Part shown: positions 1 to 7,038 of the stretch, piece after piece
How positions within the stretch are numbered: position 1 is the first letter of the stretch
Layout of the letters: every line of letters begins with the position of its first letter
From: CAZTLI01 sp964614375
GTDB lineage: Bacteria; Chloroflexota; Anaerolineae; Aggregatilineales; Phototrophicaceae
Reading direction: 5' to 3'
Assembly: GCA_964614375.1 (NCBI GenBank)
Contig: CAZTLI010000158.1
Coordinates: 1-10,869, forward strand
Length of the DNA stretch: 10,869 bases
Notes under the pieces: generated by a model
Seen by the model: the letters and a program-made list of their open reading frames with translations, nothing else
What the model was told of the DNA's origin: nothing
Databases searched by the model: none
Program-made: the position numbers and the translations under genes

Positions 1-300
1 AGCCCCTTCGACATCGAAGAGGTGCTGATGGAAATTCCCGGCGTGAAGTTCGGTCTCGCCATCGCCTTCAAGAATGACTATTACGGTGAAGAGGTCGGCG
101 CATACATCGTGTTGGAAGACGGCGCAACCGTGAGCGAAGCGGATATACTGGCCTACTGCCGCGACAAAATGACCTTCGAGAAAGCACCCAAAGTCGTCGT
201 CTTCGGCACGGATATTCCGGTCACCACAACCGGCAAATATCAACGCCTGAAATTGCATGACCGTTTCACCGCATGGGAACATACACAATTTCGCAAATGA
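1..300 (+). CDS. AMP-binding acyl-CoA synthetase, C-terminal fragment (5' end outside window)
   Basis: The frame is open from the first base and ends with TGA at 298-300, so only the last 99 residues of a much longer enzyme are present. The fragment matches the small C-terminal (AMP-binding_C) domain of the ANL adenylating enzymes. It opens with SPFDIEEVLMEIPGV, the usual 'sP.eiEevl...p.V' stretch after the hinge. A GEEVGAYIVL strand follows, and near the end comes the A10 motif PVTTTGKYQR. The lysine of that motif (codon 235-237) is the residue that catalyses adenylation in this superfamily. The family activates a carboxylate with ATP and transfers it to CoA; long-chain or other fatty acids are the commonest substrates, but specificity lies in the missing N-terminal part. 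The next gene begins 203 bases on, so an operon link is uncertain. The domain assignment is firm; the substrate is unknown. Confidence 0.85.
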   Translation, partial: SPFDIEEVLMEIPGVKFGLAIAFKNDYYGEEVGAYIVLEDGATVSEADILAYCRDKMTFEKAPKVVVFGTDIPVTTTGKYQRLKLHDRFTAWEHTQFRK

Positions 301-330
301 GCGTGAATCAAAGGTAGACCGTAAAGACTT

Positions 331-475
331 TGAACCCCGGAGCGCGCCGAGAACACAGCGGGGTATTGAGCAAAATAGCTGAGGGATGTTCCACAACTAA
401 TCAAATTTGCGCTATGCTATGACAATATCAAACGAAATCGTCATTTCTCTGTGCCTTTTGTGTCTCAGTGGTGAG
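331..475. repeat. Degenerate intergenic repeat-like sequence in two opposed arms
   Basis: Within the 203-base gap, 331-363 reads like a worn 'gaacc-ccggag...gagaacacag' unit. Bases 443-475 read like the opposite-strand form (tctctgtgcc...gtgtctcagtggtgag). Purine-rich 'accacggagacacagagaacacag' elements and their complements are, from memory, common in intergenic DNA of several bacterial phyla. The two arms here are only weakly complementary, so no strong stem is claimed. Separately, ACCCCG (334-339) and CGGGGT (359-364) could pair over a 19-base loop just after the synthetase gene, but no T-run follows. The rest of the gap shows no ORF or RNA gene that I recognise. Confidence 0.3.
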
Positions 476-503
476 CATTTTTGTCTACCTGAAAGGATAG
501 CCT

Positions 504-1292
504 GTGGCACACATGCCCATAGATCTTAAGATTCGCAGCACAAGATCATTCGGTACGGCGTATTCTGTTTTGTTTGTGATGGGTCTCTTTTTCGCAGGGG
601 CATTTATTTTGTCGATGATTGCGGGCGCGTCGGTGGATGATCTCGGTTTGCCTGCGCTCGCAATGGCTGGGATGTATGCGGTTGTCATTGTGGCATTTTT
701 CGGCGCAACGATGCTGAGTAAGTCATGGGAACGGCGCAGCATCCGCCAATTTTTTGAAAACGAAATCTGGGCAGACTGGCGTTATGGCCCGGATGAATGG
801 GCAAAAATTGTCGAAAGTCGGTACGACATTGATGAAAAAAGTGCCCGCTATGGCTATCTCAATCTCATCGTGGGGCCCATCATCGGCGCGATTATTGTTG
901 GCGTTGGATTGTTCGCCTTCCCCGACCAACAGGAAATTAAACCCCTCACCACCATCATTGGCGTAGTCGTCGGATTTGCAATCACCGCGCTCGGAATCCT
1001 CTTGCCTGCGCGGAAGCGGCGACAAGCGCGCAACACCCGTCAACGCTTATTAGACATCGGTACACCGCGTATATTTATTAGCAGAAAAGGCTTTTATCAC
1101 GAAGCCGACGGTTACACGGATTTTGGCAGTTTGCAGTCGGTGACATTTAAAAGCGGCAGTTCGCCACGACTCGTCTTCGCCGTGCTGATTCGTGTCGAAA
1201 GTGTGTCGATGACATCAAACGTGGAACTGCCTGTTCCGGCGGGACGTGAGCAAGAGGCCGAAGCCCTGTTGCAGCGTTTTCGGGGGAATTAG
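504..1292 (+). CDS. Four-helix membrane protein with cytoplasmic tail, function unknown
   Basis: This is a 262-residue protein. The GTG start is chosen because AGGA at 494-497 sits six bases before it; the in-frame ATG at 513 would be 15 bases away. Two hydrophobic hairpins are visible: helices at about residues 19-41 and 48-71, then about 118-139 and 148-168. They are separated by a charged loop (72-117, rich in W, E, R and D). A basic stretch PARKRRQARNTRQR directly after helix 4 suggests a cytoplasmic C-terminus by the positive-inside rule. The tail (about 185-262) looks like alternating beta strands ending in an acidic helix (GREQEAEALLQRF), which recalls small PH-like domains of YcxB-type membrane proteins. 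That resemblance is weak and no catalytic motif is seen. There is no signal peptide beyond helix 1. It is convergent with the aldolase. The gene is certainly coding; its function is not recognised. Confidence 0.8.
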   Translation: MAHMPIDLKIRSTRSFGTAYSVLFVMGLFFAGAFILSMIAGASVDDLGLPALAMAGMYAVVIVAFFGATMLSKSWERRSIRQFFENEIWADWRYGPDEWAKIVESRYDIDEKSARYGYLNLIVGPIIGAIIVGVGLFAFPDQQEIKPLTTIIGVVVGFAITALGILLPARKRRQARNTRQRLLDIGTPRIFISRKGFYHEADGYTDFGSLQSVTFKSGSSPRLVFAVLIRVESVSMTSNVELPVPAGREQEAEALLQRFRGN

Positions 1293-1319
1293 TAGGGGCA
1301 GTTCACGAACTACCCCCAC
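1292..1319. terminator. Palindrome between convergent genes, possible terminator
   Basis: The arms 1292-1304 (gtaggggcagttc) and 1307-1319 (gaactacccccac) match at 11 of 13 positions, so a transcript would fold into a long GC-rich stem. The last G of the membrane-protein stop codon is its first base. On the + strand it is followed by tggtctttt, a weak T-tract; on the - strand no T-run follows. The site lies in the 40-base gap between two convergent genes, where a terminator is expected. The GTAGGGGC...CCCC form also resembles short dispersed palindromes seen in Chloroflexota and cyanobacterial intergenic DNA. Confidence 0.5.
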
Positions 1320-1332
1320 ATGGTCTTTTCAT

Positions 1333-2433
1333 TTACGCGATGGTCACATCGGCGCACAGATAGACATCTTGAATCGCGTTCAGTAGTTGGACACCTTCCG
1401 CCATCGGGCGCTGGAAGGCTTTGCGTCCACTGATGAGTCCCATACCCCCGGCGCGCTTGTTGATGACGGCGGTCTTGACCGCTTGCGCGAAGTCGTCTTT
1501 GCCCGACGCGCCACCCGAATTAATCAGGCCGATGCGCCCCATGTAGCCATTCGCCACCTGATAACGGGTCAGGTCGATGGGATGATCGGTGGTCAGTTCG
1601 CTATAGATGCGCTCATCGAGCTTGCCATAGGACGAACCACCACTATTCAGCGCCTTATAGCCGCCGTTGCTTTCCGGCAATTTTTGCTTCACGATGTCAG
1701 CCTGCATGGTGACGCCGAGATGATTGGCCTGCCCCGTCAAATCGGCAGAGGCTTCATGATTCGTGCCATTGACTTTGAAGGCACTATTGCGGACATAACA
1801 CCACAGCACCGTCGCCATACCCAATTCATGCGCCAGTGAAAAGGCTTCCGCCACTTCGATAATCTGCCGTCCGCTGTTTTCCGAGCCAAAATAAACCGTC
1901 GCACCAACCGCCGCCGCGCCCATGTCCCACGCCTGCTTGATCGTGCCGAACATAATCTGGTCGTGCGAATTGGGGTAACTGAGCAGTTCGTTATGATTGA
2001 ATTTGACAAGGAACGGGATTTTGTGGGCATATTTCCGCGCGATAATCCCCAGCACGCCGAAGGTCGAGGCCACCGCATTGCAGCCGCCCTCAATCGCCAG
2101 TTGGACGATTTTCTCCGGGTCGAAGTAATCGGGATTTTTGGCGAACGACGCCCCCGCCGAATGCTCCACACCTTGATCGACAGGCAGTATCGACAAATAG
2201 CCCGTCCCGGCTAAACGCCCCGTACTGAACATCTGGTTCAAACTGCGGAGCACCTGTGGATTGCGGTCACTTTGCATGAAAATACGGTCTACAAAATCAC
2301 CGCCCGGCAAATGCAAGCGCGACTTATCAATCGTCTTTGATTTGTGATTCAGCAGGTCATCGGCCTCATCACCCAATAAATCAGCAATCTGTGTGAGCGC
2401 AACAGTCGTTGAATCAGCAGCAGCGACAGTCAT
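1333..2433 (-). CDS. fbaB: Class I fructose-bisphosphate aldolase, DhnA/FbaB type
   Basis: This 366-residue protein (the E. coli DhnA/FbaB type is about 350) should cleave fructose 1,6-bisphosphate reversibly into DHAP and glyceraldehyde 3-phosphate in the cytoplasm. The mechanism is metal-free, through a Schiff base. The archaeal-type class I aldolase signature is clear. LPVDQGVEH (residues 83-91) carries the early active-site Asp86. The segment from FLVKFNHNELLSYP (141-154) to the YFGSE strand (181-185) follows. ADIVKQKLP (246-253) contains Lys249, the expected Schiff-base lysine. The phosphate-binding loops are NSGGASGKDD (305-314) and LISGRKAFQRP (334-343). The ATG start at 2431-2433 follows AAAGG with a spacing of about eight bases. 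It is divergent from the sensor kinase and convergent with the membrane protein, so it is probably monocistronic. The related 2-amino-3,7-dideoxy-heptulosonate synthases (ADH synthase, LsrF) share the fold, but the length and the extended N-terminus fit FbaB better. Confidence 0.93.
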   Translation of the reverse strand: MTVAAADSTTVALTQIADLLGDEADDLLNHKSKTIDKSRLHLPGGDFVDRIFMQSDRNPQVLRSLNQMFSTGRLAGTGYLSILPVDQGVEHSAGASFAKNPDYFDPEKIVQLAIEGGCNAVASTFGVLGIIARKYAHKIPFLVKFNHNELLSYPNSHDQIMFGTIKQAWDMGAAAVGATVYFGSENSGRQIIEVAEAFSLAHELGMATVLWCYVRNSAFKVNGTNHEASADLTGQANHLGVTMQADIVKQKLPESNGGYKALNSGGSSYGKLDERIYSELTTDHPIDLTRYQVANGYMGRIGLINSGGASGKDDFAQAVKTAVINKRAGGMGLISGRKAFQRPMAEGVQLLNAIQDVYLCADVTIA

Positions 2434-2475
2434 AATTTTTACCTTTAATCTCTAGTGAACAATATTAGCGGATTC

Positions 2476-2504
2476 AGGTGGTATGGAGACCAGGCTCTCC
2501 ACCT
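2476..2504 (-). promoter_or_regulatory. Imperfect hairpin in the divergent region, possible aldolase leader
   Basis: AGGTGG-TATGGAGA (2476-2489) can pair with TCTCCACCT (2496-2504) if five bases bulge out. The core is GGAGA/TCTCC around a six-base loop. It lies 43-71 bases upstream of the aldolase start, so it would be either in the aldolase 5' leader or an operator. No convincing -35/-10 pair for the aldolase was found nearby (TAATAT on the - strand at 2462-2467 lacks a good -35). Confidence 0.25.
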
Positions 2505-2579
2505 AGATAGCCCCAAATCATGCGCTTTCATGGCGAATGCTTTAAGTATATCATGTTTACCACTAACTCGGCCTCATCG

Positions 2580-2588
2580 TGCTAAAAT
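2580..2588 (+). promoter_or_regulatory. Candidate extended -10 promoter for the sensor kinase
   Basis: TGC-TAAAAT is a TGn-extended -10 element matching TATAAT at five of six bases. It is 56 bases before the kinase start codon, in an AT-richer stretch, and has no good -35 at the normal spacing, as expected for extended -10 promoters. The start site would be near 2595. The assignment is from pattern only. Confidence 0.35.
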
Positions 2589-2644
2589 AGAGAATATTCA
2601 AGTTCATCATCATCGTAATCGGAATACAGGTCAAGGCTAAGCTT

Positions 2645-5600
2645 ATGCAGGAGAACAAATCGGTCAGTGATGCACGCTTGACCACCAGATTGCAGCAGCT
2701 ATGGGATTGGCTTACCGCGCCGTTCCATACGCTGCCCGATCGTCAAGAAACCCATCGCGTTCGCGCGCTAGCGGCACTGATACTCTCGCAGATCGTCTTT
2801 GGCGCAATCAACCTCATCTACATCGCCATCGCCCATCCGCGCAGTTTCGCAGAGCTAGCGGGGATTGGCCTTGCCTTAGTAATTGATGTGCCCATTTATC
2901 TCCTCAGCCGGACGCGCCACTATCGTCTGGCCGCAGCGCTCCATACCGGGCTGATACTGCTAGCGGTCATCGCGTTAATCGCCAGTCCTGACGCCAATGT
3001 AGCCAGCAATGCGACCTACTTTCTCATCTTGAGTGTGCTGGTCGCCAGCATGTTTTTATCATGGCGGGCAGCATTAGTCATCGCGGGTTCCGGTGGCCTG
3101 GCTGTCGTCCTGCTGTCCATCATCCAACCCGACAGCAGCTTGTTCTCGCCCGCACACCTGCTGTTCATCGGCTTCGCGACCAGTATTGTCGTGGTTGAAT
3201 CGTATTTACATGACCGGGCCATATCCCACATCACCCGGCAAACCGCCGCATTAACCGCCAGCGAACTGCGCTATCGCAGGGTGATGGAAACGACCTTTGA
3301 CGCCATGCTCCTGCAAGATAATGGGATCATCACCAGCATCAATGACGGCTTCAGCCGGGTTTTCGGTTATACGGTAGAAGAAGTCGTCGGGCGACCTATG
3401 TGGCAGTTCTTCTTTACCAAAGAAGGCGAACCGCTTTCCGACAGCGCCCAATTTCTCGAAGCCAAAAAACCAGCGCCGCTGGTCGCACGTCATAAAACCG
3501 GCAGGTTGATTGATGTTGAACTGGTGTCCAGTGGTTTTGATTCTAGCGAACACCCTGTTCATATTGTCGCTATTCGCGAAATCACCCATATCCGGCAGGC
3601 GGAGCGCATCCGGCATGCGGATGATTTACGCTATCGTGCCCTGTTTGAGCAAACCAATGATCTGGTGATTCTGGTCGGGCTGAATCGGCGGATCATTGCG
3701 GTCAATCAGCAAGCGTGCAACACACTCGGTTATCCAGAACACCACCTCGTCGGCGAAGAATATTCCATTATCCGTCTGGCAGCGGGCGATGCCGGTTCTG
3801 CACAAACGCTCCAACGCTTGTTTTCAAACGAAACCATGGCCTTCCATGAGCAAACCCTGCTCAAGAAAGATGGCACACTGCTGCCTGTCGAAGTCAATAT
3901 CGTATTGGTGCGCGATGCCGACGGCAAACCCAGCCATATTCAATACATCGCCCGCGACATCACCGAACGCAAAACCGCCGAACGCAAACAGCGCGAAGAC
4001 GAACTGCGCTATCGCGCCCTATTTGAACAAACCACGGATGGGGTGACGCTGTTTGACCTGAATGGCAAAATCATCGCCATGAATCCAAGATGTGCGGAGA
4101 TGTTGGGCAATAACGTCGATGAACAACTGGGTCAAAGTGCGGATACCGGAGTCATCGAAGGCGAGCGTGCAGCTAGCCACGAGATGCTGCGACGACTGCT
4201 GGCCGGTGAACAGATTGCGAATTACGAACGCATTTTCCGGCACAAAAATGGGAGCGAAGTCTATATCGAAATCAATGCCTCGCTAGTATACGATGCCGAC
4301 GGCAACCCCAGTCATATTCAGAGCATTCTCCGTGATATTACCCGGCGCAAAGCGGCGGAAATCAAACGGCGTCAAGATGAAGCCCGGTATCGTGCCCTGT
4401 TTGAACAAACCAATGATATGGTGTTTATCATCAGTCTGGATGGGCGCTTACTCAACGCTAATCAACAGGGATTAGACGCGCTCGGCTATACCGCCGAAGA
4501 ATACATCGGCACACAGATTGTGGACATGGGGCCAGCCGACGACAAACCACGCCGCGAAGCAGTCCTTAAACGGTTGTCTGCCGGTGAAAAGATTCCCACC
4601 TATCAAATGACCTACCACCGTAAAGATGGCACAACCTTTCCTGTCGAAACAAACGTCACACTGGTATATGATGCTGAAGGCAATCCCAGCCATATTCAGG
4701 CGATTAGCCGCGACATCACCGAGCGCAAAGCCGCCGAGCGCAAACAACGCGAAGACGAAGCGCGGTACCGCGCCCTGTTTGAACAATCCAACGATTTAAT
4801 CGCCCTCATCGGGTTAGACACGCGCTTGCTCGATGCGAATCAACAACTGCTGGCAATGACGGGTTTTACCCACGAAGAAGTCATCGGTAAGAGCCTCAGT
4901 CATATCACACCCCAAAATGACGATGAGGAGCGCGTAAGCCGGATTCAACGGTTGCTGAGCGGCGAGCGCATCCCCGCCCATGAGATGGTTATGTATCGTA
5001 AAGATGGTACCCCCTTTCCGGTGGAGGTGAATGCCTCGCTGGTGTATGATGCCGATGGCAAACCCAGCCATGTCCAGAGCATCATCCGCGACATCAGCGA
5101 ACGCAAACATGCCGAACGCAAACAGCGCGAAGACGACGCCCGTTACCGCGCCCTGTTTGAGCAAACCAACGACATGGTGTTCCTGATGAGCCTGGACTCG
5201 ACAATGTTGGACGTAAATCAGCAAGGGGCGACAGGGTTGGGATACACCACCAGGGAACTCATCGGACAGCCGGTCTCCCTCATTGCCAATCCACACGGGA
5301 CTGAAGCCGAACACCGTGCGGATATTATCGCGCGGCTCCTCGCTGGCGAAACGATTCCGACCTATGAACACGACTTCTTTCGCAAAGATGGCTCCGCCTT
5401 CACTGCCGAAGTCACCGTTGCCCTGGTTCACGATTCGCAAGGCAACCCGACACATATTCAGAGCGTCATCCGCGACATCAGCGAACGTAAAGAGGCCGAA
5501 CGCCAGCAGCAGGAAGATGCCGTTCGTTATCGCGCGCTGTTCGATCAATCCAATGATATGGTGTACCTCGTTGACCTCGACCTGCACATCATCACCGCCA

Positions 5601-6997
5601 ATAAACAGGCCCTGCAAACCTTCGGGTACACTGCCGAAGAAATCCAACATCTACCGCTGGAGGCGATAGTCCCCCCCGACGAAATCGGTAAAACGATGCG
5701 GACTCGTGACCGGATGCTGGCGGGCGAAAAAATCCCCATTTACGAACGTATCTTCGTCAAAAAAAATGGCGAACGCTTCGCCGCAGAAGTGAATGTGGCG
5801 CTGGTCTATGATGTCGATGGCAATCCCCGCCATTTCCAGAGCATCAGCCGCGACATCACCGAACGCAAACAAGCCCAGGCGCGCTATCGTGCCCTGTTTG
5901 ACCAGAGCCGCGATGCCGTATTCATCGTTTCGTTAGGTGATTATCTGGTCATGGTCAATCCACAAGCCGCCGAAATGACCGGGTACACCATCGGCGAACT
6001 CTTACAATTACAATACGACGAATTAGTGGTCGAAAGCGAACGCGCCGCCAGTCAAATCATATTTGAGCAGCTCAAGGAGGGTCACCTGCTGCCTGTCTAT
6101 GAACGCACCTTCCAGCGCAAGACCGGTGACCAATTCCCTGTTGAAATCAATGCCGTCCTCGTGCGTGATACCGATGGCAATCCGCTGCACATCCAATGTG
6201 TGGTGCGCGACATCACCGAACGCAAACGCGCACAGGGTCATCAAATTGATCTGGCAATCACGAAAGAACGGGTGCATGTGCTGCAAGAATTTATCGACCA
6301 TGCCTCGCACGACTTTGGCACACCCATCACCAATATCAAAACCAGCCTCTATCTCCTGCGGAAGGCCGCCAATAATCCCAAAAAACTGGAAGATTATATC
6401 GAAAGTCTGGAAACCCACGCGAACCGACTGGAACGCCTGTTGGGGGACTTGCTGGCGATGTCGCGGCTTGAAAAAGATTCCACCGGTAAGATGCGCTATG
6501 CCCGGTTAAACGTCAACATGCTCATCCGCGAGGTCGCGGCGCGCCAGGCCAACATCATCACAAAGCAAGGTCACAACTTGAATCTGGAATTGGCGGATGA
6601 CCTACCCCTCATCCTCGCAGATAAAATGGCCCTCAGCGACGCCTTCACCGAAATCCTCGAAAACGCCGCCATCTATACCGAAGCGGGCGGCAAAATCACG
6701 ATCCGCTCCCATCAAGACGACAACGCCGTACAAATCGAATTTCAAGATACGGGTATCGGTATTGAACCGGGCGACCAGGAGCGCATCTTCAACAGTTTTT
6801 ATCGCGCAGACACTGCCCGCAGCACCGATACCGGCGGCACGGGTCTGGGGCTAGCGATTGCCAAAAAAATCATCGACGCCCATGATGGCAGAATTACCGT
6901 AAACAGCACACCCGGCAAAGGCAGCACCTTTATCGTGCGCCTGCGGGCGCTGGTCACGGCTGAGACCCAATCCCAATCAATAGATAGCGAGACATAA
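2645..6997 (+). CDS. Membrane-bound hybrid-free sensor histidine kinase with eight PAS domains
   Basis: This is a 1450-residue kinase. The ATG is preceded by AAGG at 2633-2636, eight bases away. Six hydrophobic segments (about 40-62, 71-88, 95-113, 122-138, 141-160, 170-188) form an integral-membrane input region. Eight PAS/PAC units follow, beginning at residues 208, 328, 454, 580, 706, 832, 960 and 1079. Each opens with a form of RYRALFEQ, has a D.dGnP.HiQ stretch, and all but the first end in RDITERK or a close variant. The transmitter follows. The H-box is HASHDFGTPIT with phospho-acceptor His1222. The N-box is EILENAA with Asn1340. G1 is DTGIGI (1368-1373), then an F-box (IFNSFYRAD) and G2 GGTGLGLA (1397-1404). 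All boxes for ATP binding and autophosphorylation are present, so it should be active. It has no receiver domain and no response regulator adjoins it. PAS ligands (redox, light, heme, small molecules) cannot be told from sequence. The first PAS is the most divergent. The 3' end converges on the flavoprotein gene. Confidence 0.95.
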   Translation: MQENKSVSDARLTTRLQQLWDWLTAPFHTLPDRQETHRVRALAALILSQIVFGAINLIYIAIAHPRSFAELAGIGLALVIDVPIYLLSRTRHYRLAAALHTGLILLAVIALIASPDANVASNATYFLILSVLVASMFLSWRAALVIAGSGGLAVVLLSIIQPDSSLFSPAHLLFIGFATSIVVVESYLHDRAISHITRQTAALTASELRYRRVMETTFDAMLLQDNGIITSINDGFSRVFGYTVEEVVGRPMWQFFFTKEGEPLSDSAQFLEAKKPAPLVARHKTGRLIDVELVSSGFDSSEHPVHIVAIREITHIRQAERIRHADDLRYRALFEQTNDLVILVGLNRRIIAVNQQACNTLGYPEHHLVGEEYSIIRLAAGDAGSAQTLQRLFSNETMAFHEQTLLKKDGTLLPVEVNIVLVRDADGKPSHIQYIARDITERKTAERKQREDELRYRALFEQTTDGVTLFDLNGKIIAMNPRCAEMLGNNVDEQLGQSADTGVIEGERAASHEMLRRLLAGEQIANYERIFRHKNGSEVYIEINASLVYDADGNPSHIQSILRDITRRKAAEIKRRQDEARYRALFEQTNDMVFIISLDGRLLNANQQGLDALGYTAEEYIGTQIVDMGPADDKPRREAVLKRLSAGEKIPTYQMTYHRKDGTTFPVETNVTLVYDAEGNPSHIQAISRDITERKAAERKQREDEARYRALFEQSNDLIALIGLDTRLLDANQQLLAMTGFTHEEVIGKSLSHITPQNDDEERVSRIQRLLSGERIPAHEMVMYRKDGTPFPVEVNASLVYDADGKPSHVQSIIRDISERKHAERKQREDDARYRALFEQTNDMVFLMSLDSTMLDVNQQGATGLGYTTRELIGQPVSLIANPHGTEAEHRADIIARLLAGETIPTYEHDFFRKDGSAFTAEVTVALVHDSQGNPTHIQSVIRDISERKEAERQQQEDAVRYRALFDQSNDMVYLVDLDLHIITANKQALQTFGYTAEEIQHLPLEAIVPPDEIGKTMRTRDRMLAGEKIPIYERIFVKKNGERFAAEVNVALVYDVDGNPRHFQSISRDITERKQAQARYRALFDQSRDAVFIVSLGDYLVMVNPQAAEMTGYTIGELLQLQYDELVVESERAASQIIFEQLKEGHLLPVYERTFQRKTGDQFPVEINAVLVRDTDGNPLHIQCVVRDITERKRAQGHQIDLAITKERVHVLQEFIDHASHDFGTPITNIKTSLYLLRKAANNPKKLEDYIESLETHANRLERLLGDLLAMSRLEKDSTGKMRYARLNVNMLIREVAARQANIITKQGHNLNLELADDLPLILADKMALSDAFTEILENAAIYTEAGGKITIRSHQDDNAVQIEFQDTGIGIEPGDQERIFNSFYRADTARSTDTGGTGLGLAIAKKIIDAHDGRITVNSTPGKGSTFIVRLRALVTAETQSQSIDSET
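3626..5878 (+). repeat. In-frame tandem PAS/PAC repeats, about 378-base period
   Basis: PAS units 2-7 of the kinase form the repeat. Unit starts at codons 3626, 4004, 4382, 4760 and 5138 are spaced exactly 378 bases (126 residues); the next two intervals are 384 and 357 bases. Linker sequence is best conserved: a 26-base block at 3977-4002 is identical to 5111-5136, exactly three periods on, and a near copy lies at 4733-4758. The ligand-binding middles of the units differ far more. This points to duplication of a whole PAS-PAC-linker module followed by divergence. Confidence 0.85.
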
Positions 6998-7038
6998 CCC
7001 CGCGCTATGCCGAATAGCCTGTGGGCAAGCCGCCGATA

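Noticed and set aside
2455..2640. 61-codon + frame upstream of the kinase
   Set aside because: It has a GTG start without a ribosome site, no recognisable protein character, and overlaps the likely kinase promoter and the hairpin region.
4814..5650. Long open frame of 278 codons on the - strand inside the kinase gene
   Set aside because: It mirrors the PAS repeats: the same antisense pattern recurs in shorter frames at other units, as expected from a repeated coding strand with biased codons. The + frame has clear PAS and kinase motifs.
6998..7038. Possible terminator between the convergent kinase and flavoprotein genes
   Set aside because: Only TGCC/GGCA-type short pairings are found and no T-run on either strand; not strong enough to report.
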